From contig NZ_CP034443.1 of NCBI RefSeq assembly GCF_003952365.1, forward strand, positions 5,325,001-5,389,000: DNA of 64,000 nucleotides, given 5' to 3'. The DNA is from Mesorhizobium sp. M9A.F.Ca.ET.002.03.1.2 (GTDB lineage: Bacteria > Pseudomonadota > Alphaproteobacteria > Rhizobiales > Rhizobiaceae). Below the pieces are notes generated by a model. It did not search any database. It worked only from the letters and a program-made list of their open reading frames with translations, and was not told the origin of the DNA. Shown here in pieces: positions 17,920-25,720 of this stretch. The translations under genes were made by a program, and so were the position numbers. Position 1 is the first letter of the stretch. Each line of letters starts with the position of its first letter.

Positions 17920-18148
17920 CCACACCACCCTCTGTTGGCTCCGGCGCGCCACGCGCCGGGCTCGACACCATCGATTCAAGAAGCAAGACACATGCCACCG
18001 CCGCAGCCGCCCGCCTGCGCAAGAGCCGCATGCGAAAGCCGGGCGGGTCATGCTGTACCGAGGGCATCGTGCCTATTTTTTGAACGCCTGTCCATAATCG
18101 CCCTGATAACATGCACTGCATCTTGAAGGCTTGCCTAACCCGGCCCTA

Positions 18149-18266
18149 AGAGCGTCCACTTGGACGCACAAAAGTACGCTCTAAAACTTTGAAGCATCGC
18201 ATCGTGCTTTCCGAACCGAAGGGCAGCGTAGCAAAAATCGATCCCGATTTTTCGATCCGATGCGAT
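18149..18266. repeat. Rhizobial-type palindromic intergenic repeat (copy C)
   Basis: AGAGCGT (18149-18155) answers ACGCTCT (18176-18182) around an inner hairpin GCGTCCA-CT-TGGACGC. A second half has ATCGCATCG (18196-18204) answering CGATGCGAT (18258-18266) around AAAAATCG/CGATTTTT. It fills most of the divergent region 17920-18292. I see no convincing promoter in the remainder. Confidence 0.7.
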
Positions 18267-18292
18267 AGGCTGACGGCAGACTGGAGATTTTC

Positions 18293-18676
18293 ATGTTCAA
18301 ATTCCTGACGCCGAAGTCGATCAAGCCGCCTTTCGCCCGCTACAGCCATGGCGTCGAGGTGCCGCCCGGCAAGAGGCTGGTGCTGTGTTCGGGCCAGGTT
18401 GCGATCACCCCCGATGATCAGATCCCGGAGGATGCCGGCGCGCAGGCCGAGCTCTGTTTTCGCAACATCGCCGTGATTCTCGATGAGGCCGGGCTTGAAC
18501 TCTCCGATATCGTCCGCATCAACGCCTATGTCACCGATCGCGCTTACCTCAGGCCCTATATGGACGTCCGCGACCGCCTGTTCACCAGCCCGGCGCCGGC
18601 CTCGACGCTGATGATCGTTTCCGGGTTCGCGCGACCTGAGTTCAAGGTCGAGATCGAGGTCATCGCGGCAGGGTGA
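18293..18676 (+). CDS. RidA-family (YjgF/YER057c) protein
   Basis: The 127-residue protein has the RidA core: LCSGQVAI, the NIAVILDEAGLELSDIVRINAYVTD helix-strand unit and the C-terminal VEIEVIAAG. RidA proteins hydrolyse reactive enamine/imine intermediates made by PLP enzymes or form subunits of degradation pathways. GGAG precedes ATG 18293. It starts 48 bases before the creatininase-family gene and diverges from the deaminase operon, so it likely clears an imine from the same pathway. Confidence 0.86.
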   Translation: MFKFLTPKSIKPPFARYSHGVEVPPGKRLVLCSGQVAITPDDQIPEDAGAQAELCFRNIAVILDEAGLELSDIVRINAYVTDRAYLRPYMDVRDRLFTSPAPASTLMIVSGFARPEFKVEIEVIAAG

Positions 18677-18724
18677 TCGACAGGCGATCCTTCCCGCGCT
18701 AGGTCTGCATCGAAGAGGCATGAC

Positions 18725-19528
18725 ATGACCGTTGCAAACAAACGCGTATGGTGGGGCGACTACCGGACCACCGAATACGCGACCATCGATCCGGAAGCGA
18801 CGATCGCCGTGCTGCCGGTGGCGGCGATCGAACAGCACGGCCCACATCTGCCGGTTTCGACCGACACCTCGATCATGAACGGCATGCTTGAGACGGTGAT
18901 CGCCCGCCTGCCCTACGATCTCGACGTCCGCATTCTTCCCGTCCAGGCGGTGGGCAAGTCGAACGAGCACCTGCATGCGCCGGGAACCCTCACTCTGCCG
19001 GCGGCGATTTTGATCGAGGCGTGGACCGAGCTTGGCCTGTCGATCGCGCGGGCCGGGTTGAGGAAACTGATCGTCGTCAACTCGCATGGCGGCAATGAGG
19101 AGATCATGGGCATTGTCACGCGCGAATTGCGGGTGCGCGCAAAGATGCTGGCGGTGAAGACGAGCTGGCAGCGCTTTGGCCGGCCGGCCGGCATGTATAC
19201 CGAGCTTGAAGACCGCCAGGGCATCCATGGCGGCGATGTCGAGACGTCGCTGATGCTGCATTTCCGGCCGGATCTTGTCGACATGGCAAAGGCCGACAAT
19301 TTCGTGTCCAACGTGGCCCGCGCCGAAAACGAATTTTCGCTGCTGCGCCACACCGGGACGCACGCCTTCGCCTGGATCGCCACCGACCTCAACCCGAACG
19401 GCGTGGTCGGCGACGCCAGCATTGCAACGGCCGAAAAGGGCAGGCTAACCGCCAGCCATCAGGCCGACGGTTTCATCAGCCTGTTGAAGGATGTGCGCAA
19501 GGCGAAACTGGCCGACTGGCTGGCGTAG
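18725..19528 (+). CDS. Creatininase-family amidohydrolase
   Basis: The 267-residue protein has the creatininase fold motifs: EQHGPHLP with Glu 36 and His 38, Asp 47, NSHGGN (His 121), and HGGDVETSL with Glu 173, which together hold two metals. The family opens cyclic amides such as creatinine, and also includes formamide hydrolases, so the substrate is not certain. GAAGAGG precedes the ATG. With sarcosine oxidase nearby, a creatinine-to-sarcosine route is possible, but no creatinase is seen in the window. Confidence 0.82.
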   Translation: MTVANKRVWWGDYRTTEYATIDPEATIAVLPVAAIEQHGPHLPVSTDTSIMNGMLETVIARLPYDLDVRILPVQAVGKSNEHLHAPGTLTLPAAILIEAWTELGLSIARAGLRKLIVVNSHGGNEEIMGIVTRELRVRAKMLAVKTSWQRFGRPAGMYTELEDRQGIHGGDVETSLMLHFRPDLVDMAKADNFVSNVARAENEFSLLRHTGTHAFAWIATDLNPNGVVGDASIATAEKGRLTASHQADGFISLLKDVRKAKLADWLA

Positions 19529-19535
19529 ACTCTTA

Positions 19536-20045
19536 TCAGCCGTCGATCTTCAGCACGAACGGCGCGCCTTCGAAGGCGTCCGCTCCGCGCCCGATCGCCT
19601 GGATCGCACGGGTCATGCGGCCGTTGCGGTCGAGCAGCGTATCGGCGACCGCAATCAGTCGCGGATTGGGTGTCGCCGTCGGCGACAGCGCGCGCAGCGT
19701 CTCGGCCAACTCGACCTCGTCACGCTTTGGCGCCAGTGCGGCCGCAATGATGTAGGCCGAGGCGGTCGAACGGCTGATGCCGGCATAGCAATGCACGACC
19801 AGCGGTCTCGCACGATCCCATTGCCGCGCGAAATCGAGCAGGTTGCGGACATGCGTCTCGCCCGGCATGGTCATGCCCTCATGCGCCACCGCAATATCGT
19901 GCATGACCAGATGCAGATGGTTTTCCCTGATGATCGACGCCGGACGCGTCACCTCGGTGCCGGCGGCCAGCAGGGAAAGCAGCCGCTCGGCGCCGGTCTT
20001 CGCGACCGTTTCCTCGACCTTCGACAGCGAACAGACATGGATCAT
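19536..20045 (-). CDS. Tyrosine/dual-specificity phosphatase-like protein
   Basis: The 169-residue protein carries the CX5R phosphatase loop HCYAGISRS (Cys 86, Arg 92) and a candidate general acid Asp near residue 50. ATG 20045 overlaps the stop of cobC (ATGA), so the two are translated together. No substrate is evident. The link with cobalamin synthesis is positional only, although CobC works on a phospho-amino acid. Confidence 0.82.
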   Translation of the reverse strand: MIHVCSLSKVEETVAKTGAERLLSLLAAGTEVTRPASIIRENHLHLVMHDIAVAHEGMTMPGETHVRNLLDFARQWDRARPLVVHCYAGISRSTASAYIIAAALAPKRDEVELAETLRALSPTATPNPRLIAVADTLLDRNGRMTRAIQAIGRGADAFEGAPFVLKIDG

Positions 20046-21097
20046 TGCATCTTTTCCTCTACCTGATCGTCGCGCCGCTGCGCCCAGTCGGCAAGAGCCG
20101 ATTCGAGCCGCTGCCATTCCTCGCCCTCGCCCGGCAGCCCGGCGCGCAGCACATCCGGCCGGCCGGAGAAATGACGAAGCAGGATGCCGCGCTCACCGAG
20201 CGCCAAAAACAGCCCGGCGGCGTCCGCCAGCCTGATATAGCGGAACAGCGTGGTGCCGCCGGCGACAGGCACGCCGAAGCGACCGAACAGCGCATCGAGC
20301 CGCGCCGCATCCCCAACCAGACGGCGTCGCATCTCGACCTGCCAACCGGTGTCGGCAAGCGCGCGGATACCGTATTCGAGCGCCGGTCCGGCGACCGCCC
20401 ATGGCCCGAATTGCGCCTCCAGCCGTTCGACCGTCAGCGCGTCGGCCATCGCAAAGCCAAGCCGCAGGCCGGCCAGCCCAAAGAACTTGCCGAAGGAACG
20501 CAGCACGACGATGCCGCCCTGGTCGATATCGCCGGCCAGGCTTTCGCCAAGCGGGCCGGCATCCATGAAGGCCTCGTCGACGACCAGCAACCCGCCTCTG
20601 GCGTGCAATTTTCCGGCAAGCTCAAGCAGCCTCTGACGCTCGACAATGCGCCCATCCGGATTGTTGGGGTTGACGACGATGGCGAGGTCGGCTCCTGCCA
20701 AGACTTCGAAATCGTCGACCTCCGTCACCGCATGGCCGGCGATCGCCGCTGCCCGCTGATGTTCGGCATAGGTCGGCCCGAGCACCAACGCCTTGCCAGG
20801 GCTCGCCAGCGAGGCGACGCGCGGCAACAGGATCTGCGTGCCGGGCGCCGCCGCCACATTCGCCGCCGAAGGCGCGCCATAGGCGCTCGCCGCGACATCA
20901 GCCAGATCACGGACCCGCGCGGCTTCCGGCAATCTTGACAGAGCGGTGGCGGGCAGCTCGAAAAAAGGGTAGGAGTGCGGATTGATACCGGTCGAGAGGT
21001 CGACGAAGGGTTGTGGCGCATAGGGGAAAAGCCCCCTCGCCCGTCCAAGGCTTCCTCCGTGATCCACCACTGCCGCCGCGCCATCAAGAAGCTTCAT
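20042..21097 (-). CDS. cobC: Threonine-phosphate decarboxylase-like CobC
   Basis: The 351-residue PLP protein begins with HGG...FPYAPQPFVDLSTGINP, the characteristic CobC/CobD-type start, and carries NPNNPDG (143-149) and RSFGKFFGLAG with PLP lysine 204. It supplies the aminopropanol arm used to make cobinamide phosphate. It is divergent from cobD with start codons overlapping in the same CATG. Its end overlaps the phosphatase gene. Confidence 0.92.
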   Translation of the reverse strand: MKLLDGAAAVVDHGGSLGRARGLFPYAPQPFVDLSTGINPHSYPFFELPATALSRLPEAARVRDLADVAASAYGAPSAANVAAAPGTQILLPRVASLASPGKALVLGPTYAEHQRAAAIAGHAVTEVDDFEVLAGADLAIVVNPNNPDGRIVERQRLLELAGKLHARGGLLVVDEAFMDAGPLGESLAGDIDQGGIVVLRSFGKFFGLAGLRLGFAMADALTVERLEAQFGPWAVAGPALEYGIRALADTGWQVEMRRRLVGDAARLDALFGRFGVPVAGGTTLFRYIRLADAAGLFLALGERGILLRHFSGRPDVLRAGLPGEGEEWQRLESALADWAQRRDDQVEEKMQ

Positions 21098-22064
21098 GTC
21101 GATCCTGATCGCTTTCCTGTCACTGGTTGTTGAAATCGTTGTCGGCTACCCAGCCTGGCTGTTTGGCGCTATCGGCCATCCCGTCACCTGGATCGGCAGG
21201 CTGATATCCTTTCTCGACCGCAGGCTCAACCGCGCCGCTGATTCCGACGCTGTCCGTCGTCGGCGCGGCGTTGATGCCCTGCTGATCATCGTGCTGGTGC
21301 CGGCCATCATCGCTTTCGCGGTGGAAACCATGCTTTCGGGCATTCCCGCCGGATTGATCCTCACGGCGATCCTGGCGACATCGCTGCTGTCGCAAAAGAG
21401 CCTGGCCGAGCATGTCGAGGCTGTGGCCGACGGACTCGACAATGGCGGACTCGACATCGGCCGTCTTGCCGTCTCGCAGATCGTCGGCCGCGATGCCAAA
21501 AAGCTCAACAGGCCTGGGGTCTGCCGCGCGGCGATCGAAAGCCTGGCCGAGAATTTTTCCGACGGCGTCGTCGCGCCCGTCTTCTGGATCGGCGTCGGCG
21601 GGCTGGCCGGCGGCGTTGCCTACAAGGCCGCCAACACGGCCGATTCGATGATCGGCCACCGCACCCCGCGCCACGAGGCCTTCGGCCGAGCGACGGCGCG
21701 CTTCGACGATCTGATCAACCTGCCGGCGTCGCGGCTGACCGCGCTGCTCATCGTGCTGGCCGCTTTCCTCGTCAAAGGCGCCGACGCCGACAACGCCTGG
21801 CGCACCATGCGGCGCGACGCGAAGAAGCACCGCTCGCCCAATGCCGGCTGGCCTGAGGCAGCGATGGCCGGCGCGCTCGGCCTAGCGCTCGCCGGCCCGC
21901 GCTCTTATGGCGGCGTCATGGTCGATGATGCTTTCATGGGCGAAGGCGGTCGCCGCGAAGCGGAAAGCGCCGATATCAGGCGAGCGCTGAAACTCTACCG
22001 GGTCGCCGACTTTCTGCTGATTGGCCTGTTTGGGTTGCTGTCGGTGATCGTTGTCTTGATGTGA
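21096..22064 (+). CDS. cobD: Adenosylcobinamide-phosphate synthase CobD/CbiB
   Basis: The 322-residue integral membrane protein has the family's GYPAWLFGAIGHPVTWIGRLI start, the central ENFSDGVVAPVFW and KAANTADSMIGHR motifs, and the C-terminal RSYGGV segment. It joins the aminopropanol arm to adenosylcobyric acid. The ATG at 21096 shares two bases with the cobC start, leaving no intergenic space, so each promoter must lie inside the other gene or the transcripts are leaderless. Confidence 0.92.
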   Translation: MSILIAFLSLVVEIVVGYPAWLFGAIGHPVTWIGRLISFLDRRLNRAADSDAVRRRRGVDALLIIVLVPAIIAFAVETMLSGIPAGLILTAILATSLLSQKSLAEHVEAVADGLDNGGLDIGRLAVSQIVGRDAKKLNRPGVCRAAIESLAENFSDGVVAPVFWIGVGGLAGGVAYKAANTADSMIGHRTPRHEAFGRATARFDDLINLPASRLTALLIVLAAFLVKGADADNAWRTMRRDAKKHRSPNAGWPEAAMAGALGLALAGPRSYGGVMVDDAFMGEGGRREAESADIRRALKLYRVADFLLIGLFGLLSVIVVLM

Positions 22065-22091
22065 ATGTCAGGATGGTCGCAAAAATCCCAC

Positions 22092-22406
22092 TTACCAAGT
22101 AACACGGACTTCCTTTGCGCCTGAGTCAGCGGCCTCGCCAAATCTTTTGATCGCATATCCGCCGGCAGCTACGGGAGAAGATTTCAGCACGGGCTCGATT
22201 GCAACAAAAAGTCGTTCAGCGTCTGGCCCGTACAGATAGAGGATACATTTGCCTTCACCAAACTCGTCGCCATCAAACTCGCCGACCGAAGTATCCCTGA
22301 TAACTTGTTCTAGCCTATCCTCCAAAACGAAAATGGATTCGCGTTCTTGCGGCGCCCCAAACTGACCGCCGTTGAGAAGAAGATAGACGATTACCGCCTG
22401 TTCCAC
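22092..22406 (-). CDS. Hypothetical protein, about 104 residues
   Basis: I do not recognise this protein. It looks globular and soluble, with acidic stretches (EFDGDEFGEG) and alternating strands and helices; there is no signal peptide or membrane segment. The GTG at 22406 has GGAG seven bases upstream, better spaced than the TTG at 22412. Base composition is visibly less GC-rich than the flanking cobD and cobO, which suggests a later insertion. Size and composition resemble small immunity-type proteins, but no toxin gene is next to it. Confidence 0.6.
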   Translation of the reverse strand: MEQAVIVYLLLNGGQFGAPQERESIFVLEDRLEQVIRDTSVGEFDGDEFGEGKCILYLYGPDAERLFVAIEPVLKSSPVAAGGYAIKRFGEAADSGAKEVRVTW

Positions 22407-22431
22407 GAACAATCTCCAGCTTGCCGAGCGC

Positions 22432-23124
22432 TCAAAACTCTATCCCCTGCTGCGCCTTCACGCCGGCGGAAAAGTGATGCTTGGTCACGCCCATCTCGGT
22501 GACCAGATCGGCCGCATCGACCAGCGCCGGCTTGGCGTTGCGGCCGGTGACAACGACATGCAGCCCCTCGCGCCGCCCCTTCAGCGCCGCCACCACCTTA
22601 TCGAGATCGAGATAGTCATAGCGCAGCGCGATGTTCAGCTCGTCGAGCACCAGAAGGCTGATCGATGGATCGGCCATCAGCTCCAGCGCCTTGGCCCAGG
22701 CGGCTTCGGCGGCGGCGATGTCGCGCTTCAGGTCCTGCGTCTCCCAGGTAAAACCCTCGCCCATCGTGTGCCAGACGACCCGATCGCCGAAAACGGCAAA
22801 GGCATCCTTCTCGCCGGTGTGCCATTTGCCCTTGATGAACTGGACGACGCCGACGCACTTGCCGTAGCCGAGCATCCTCAGCGCCAGCCCGAAGGCGGCG
22901 GTGGTCTTGCCCTTGCCGGGGCCGGTGTTGACGATCAGCAGGCCCTTCTCGACCGTCTTTGCCGCGACCTCGGCGTCCTGCACCGCTTTGCGCTTGGCCA
23001 TCTTGGCGCGGTGGCGTTCCTCGTCCCTGTCGTTAATCGGCCCGTCTTCGATATGCGGCCCGTCTTCGATATGCGGCTTGTCTTCGATATGCGGCTTGTC
23101 TTCGATGTGCTTGGTATCAGCCAT
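22432..23124 (-). CDS. cobO: Cob(I)yrinic acid a,c-diamide adenosyltransferase CobO
   Basis: The 230-residue protein has the CobO/BtuR P-loop VNTGPGKGKTTAAFG (about 65-79), the GVVQFIKG motif and LVLDELNIALRY. It transfers the adenosyl group of ATP to the corrinoid cobalt. The N-terminus carries four tandem HIED(K/G)P units before the usual start of homology, an unusual addition. It begins one base after the cobU stop and is the last gene of the riboswitch-controlled operon. Confidence 0.92.
   Translation of the reverse strand: MADTKHIEDKPHIEDKPHIEDGPHIEDGPINDRDEERHRAKMAKRKAVQDAEVAAKTVEKGLLIVNTGPGKGKTTAAFGLALRMLGYGKCVGVVQFIKGKWHTGEKDAFAVFGDRVVWHTMGEGFTWETQDLKRDIAAAEAAWAKALELMADPSISLLVLDELNIALRYDYLDLDKVVAALKGRREGLHVVVTGRNAKPALVDAADLVTEMGVTKHHFSAGVKAQQGIEF
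23045..23116 (-). repeat. 18-bp tandem repeat, four copies, inside cobO
   Basis: Units beginning at 23045, 23063, 23081 and 23099 on the plus strand share TCTTCGATATGCGG, the last with one change. They encode four HIED(K/G)P hexapeptides. The period is in frame, so copy number could change without breaking the gene. Confidence 0.9.
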
Positions 23125-23125
23125 G

Positions 23126-23653
23126 TCATTTCACCTTGAGCGGCAGCCCCGCCACCATCAGCAGCACCGTATCAGCCACTGCCGCGACCTGCTGATTGAG
23201 CCGGCCGGCGGCGTCGCGAAACCGGCGGGCGAGCGCATTGTCGGGCACGATGCCTTGCCCGACTTCGTTGGAAACCACGAACCATGGCCCGCGCGGCCGC
23301 GACAGCACATCCGCCAGCTCAAGGCATTCGGCCTCGATGTCGCGTTCGGCCAGCATATGGTTGGTCAGCCACAGCGTCAGGCAGTCGATCAGGACAGGCC
23401 GGCCGTCGGGCAAAGCCTCGATCGCGCCGACGAGATCGAGCGGCGCGTCGATGGTCGTCCAGCCCTCGCCGCGCCGCGACCGGTGCAGCACGATGCGTTC
23501 GCGCATTTCGTCGTCGTAAGCCTCGGCGGTGGCGATATAGGTCCACGGCGCCGGACAGGCCGTTATCAGTCCTTCGGCGTGCGCGCTTTTACCGGAGCGC
23601 GCACCGCCGATGACCAGGGTCAGCGTCCCGCCGGGAGCAACGCGATCAGGCAA
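23126..23653 (-). CDS. cobU: Adenosylcobinamide kinase / guanylyltransferase
   Basis: The 175-residue protein carries the P-loop GGARSGKS (16-23), the RGEGWTTIDAPLDL segment and VVSNEVGQGIVP, all typical of CobU/CobP. It phosphorylates adenosylcobinamide and makes the GDP derivative. No ATG or GTG fits near the conserved start. A TTG at 23653, overlapping the end of cbtA, is the best start and implies translational coupling. The symbol cobP is used for the same enzyme in Pseudomonas denitrificans. Confidence 0.9.
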   Translation of the reverse strand: MPDRVAPGGTLTLVIGGARSGKSAHAEGLITACPAPWTYIATAEAYDDEMRERIVLHRSRRGEGWTTIDAPLDLVGAIEALPDGRPVLIDCLTLWLTNHMLAERDIEAECLELADVLSRPRGPWFVVSNEVGQGIVPDNALARRFRDAAGRLNQQVAAVADTVLLMVAGLPLKVK

Positions 23654-24416
23654 AGCTGTCGCGCAGGCCGGTCGCGCTGCCGGTGAAGCGGCCGCGCACC
23701 ACGCCGACGACGACGCCGAGCACCAGCCAGAACACCAGATTGGTCAGCGTCACCGCCACCACGAACTGGTGGTGCAGGCCTTCCGGGATCGGCGACTCGA
23801 AACTGTCGGGCTGCGGCGCGCCGACGATATGCGGCGCCACGATCAGCGCCACGGCCAAGATCGCCAGTGGCAGCGACTTGCGGAAAGCAAGCAGGCCGAG
23901 ACCGGCCGCCGTCGCCACCACGGTCGCCGTCCACCAGATCTGGCGCTGGGCGAGATCGGCCGCCGGCATCGCCGGCAGCTCGGGCGGCAGGCCAAGGTTA
24001 GGAGCCAGCGTGAACACCGCAAAGCCGGCGAGGCCCCAGAACAGACCCTGACGCCAATTGCCGATGCCGCCGGCGAACTCCGAAGCGGCGACCAGGATCA
24101 GCGCAAAGCCGATGCCGGTGACGACATTGGCAACGACGTTGAAGGCGAAGCGCTCGAAACCGTCGGCCGGCGCCCAGCCTTCGTCTTCCGGAGCGGCAGC
24201 TTCGGCTGGCGCCGCGCTGGTCATGGCATCGGTATCGGTGGCGTTCGCGGCGGGCGCCGCGGCATGGTCATGTGTGTGGCCGCCGCCGGCCTGTTCGTAG
24301 ACTTCCGCCTTGAGAATGAGCGGCACGGTGGCGTAGGCTTGCATGCAGGCGAGAACGACGCCGGCCACGAGCCCTGCGACCGCCGCGATGAACACGACGT
24401 TGCGAAACAGTGTCAT
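23646..24416 (-). CDS. cbtA: CbtA family membrane protein, predicted cobalt transporter subunit
   Basis: The 256-residue membrane protein has about five hydrophobic segments and a His-rich stretch (GGGHTHDH) after the first helix that could bind metal. CbtA is the predicted cobalt importer subunit found under cobalamin riboswitches. Here it follows cbtB by 15 bases and overlaps cobU, so cobalt uptake and corrinoid assembly are expressed together. Confidence 0.9.
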   Translation of the reverse strand: MTLFRNVVFIAAVAGLVAGVVLACMQAYATVPLILKAEVYEQAGGGHTHDHAAAPAANATDTDAMTSAAPAEAAAPEDEGWAPADGFERFAFNVVANVVTGIGFALILVAASEFAGGIGNWRQGLFWGLAGFAVFTLAPNLGLPPELPAMPAADLAQRQIWWTATVVATAAGLGLLAFRKSLPLAILAVALIVAPHIVGAPQPDSFESPIPEGLHHQFVVAVTLTNLVFWLVLGVVVGVVRGRFTGSATGLRDSFA

Positions 24417-24431
24417 GATGTCAATCCCTCG

Positions 24432-24611
24432 TCAGTGGCAGGGAAATGCCATCGAGTGGCGATAGTCGTGAGCGGCATTGTGCACCGCATCGATATGCGA
24501 GAAGCCGACAAAGCCCATCACGAAAATGCCGAGACATGCAGCAAGCGCCAGCTGCATGAAGCGCGACTGCGAGGAGACGGAAGCGCCGAGGGAGACGGAA
24601 GCGGTATTCAT
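24432..24611 (-). CDS. cbtB: CbtB family small membrane protein
   Basis: The 59-residue protein has one transmembrane helix (about residues 19-38) and a His-rich tail (HIDAVHNAAHDYRHS) ending in PCH, the expected CbtB metal-binding end. It is the first gene after the cobalamin riboswitch. AAAGGA precedes ATG 24611. Confidence 0.9.
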   Translation of the reverse strand: MNTASVSLGASVSSQSRFMQLALAACLGIFVMGFVGFSHIDAVHNAAHDYRHSMAFPCH

Positions 24612-24661
24612 GTCTTGTCCTTTCGCCCTCCACCCGAGGGCATAGAAGTCAGTTCTCCTGT

Positions 24662-24830
24662 CGCCGGCAGGTCTCCTGGCTCGCGGATCAGCACCCTTCC
24701 CCACCTTCCCGAAGACAAATCTTCAGTGGCATATGGAGAGGACTACCGCACACAGTTGCGGGGGCAGCCACGGCATTGGGCAAACAATTCACCCTCACCG
24801 CATTCCCTCTTGGTTCCAAACGGAACCGAC
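24662..24830 (-). promoter_or_regulatory. Cobalamin (AdoCbl) riboswitch
   Basis: On the minus strand the B12 box AGCCAGGAGACCTGCCGG is at about 24664-24681. Upstream are GGCTGCCCCCGCAACTGT (about 24752-24769), GGTG and GGGAA elements and a GGTTCC/GGAACC stem near 24812-24826, all in the order of the class I cobalamin riboswitch. It lies 50 bases before cbtB and probably shuts down cbtB-cbtA-cobU-cobO when coenzyme B12 is plentiful. Confidence 0.93.
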
Positions 24831-24911
24831 GACAGCTGTGACTATAGGCAGAATCGTCGCGCCCGGCAAACCAAATTCCGCCAGCCGCCAACTGGAATGC
24901 GCCATTTGGCT

Positions 24912-25589
24912 TCAGCCTTCCAACGAGACGATCCGATTGGCGACCAGTTGCTGCAACTGCCAAAGATGGCGGTCGTGAATGCCGCGCTCTTCTAGGTTTT
25001 TCACCGTGTTGTAGAGGTAGTCGACGCCTGATCCCCAGTGTCCACAGGACGTCGTCAGTCTTTCGACGACCTCGTGCTCATCGAGCGAACCAGCATAGGT
25101 GATGCCGCTGCGATTGATGACGAAAGCCAGCGCCCTCACCGGACCGCCATTGCTCGCCAGCCTGAGAATACGAGGCTTATAGCTTGTCGGCTTCAGCGTC
25201 ATTTCGCGTCGGAAAAGCCTGCCCAATTGCTGCCGCCGATCGCCATCGGTTAGCCGAAAAGCGATGCCCTTGCACTGCCCTCCGCGGTCCAGAGCCATCA
25301 TCAGGCCGGGGCGATCTTTGGTGCCGCGCCAGCGCGTCATGTTCATGCAAAAAGACCGGTGCCAGCCACGCACCACGGCGACACGTTCGTCGACATGGTC
25401 GATTTCGGGTTTCCAGATCAGCGAACCGTAGCCAAACAGCCACAACGGTTCGGCGGCAGGGAGTTCTGCCTGTAACTCGTCCAGCATCGCGTCATAGTCG
25501 CCATCATCCAGATGCATGACATCCGGGTCAGGTCCAGCATCCTGGACCTCACGCCAACAGCGCGCGACCAGCTCCGGCGTAAGCGCCAT
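24912..25589 (-). CDS. ChaC-like gamma-glutamylcyclotransferase
   Basis: The protein (225 residues from ATG 25589) carries WLFGYGSLIWKPE, the substrate-binding YGSL motif of ChaC enzymes, which split glutathione into 5-oxoproline and Cys-Gly. The frame extends to a GTG at 25703, but the usual family start (LTPELVARCWREV) favours the internal ATG. It is divergent from the Rieske oxygenase gene. Confidence 0.86.
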   Translation of the reverse strand: MALTPELVARCWREVQDAGPDPDVMHLDDGDYDAMLDELQAELPAAEPLWLFGYGSLIWKPEIDHVDERVAVVRGWHRSFCMNMTRWRGTKDRPGLMMALDRGGQCKGIAFRLTDGDRRQQLGRLFRREMTLKPTSYKPRILRLASNGGPVRALAFVINRSGITYAGSLDEHEVVERLTTSCGHWGSGVDYLYNTVKNLEERGIHDRHLWQLQQLVANRIVSLEG

Positions 25590-25720
25590 CTGTCGTGTGG
25601 CCACGTTCCAGATCCCTTTTCTTGCCGCATGATTATGCGTCCCGATCGAGACTCGCAATGCCGTCGCGATTGACAATTTTCGCGGCCGGGTGTCGGCTGG
25701 CACATCATAGGAAGCCGGCC

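Noticed and set aside
24688..24963. Minus-strand frame across the cobalamin riboswitch
   Set aside because: The sequence is explained by the conserved riboswitch elements; the frame has no protein features.
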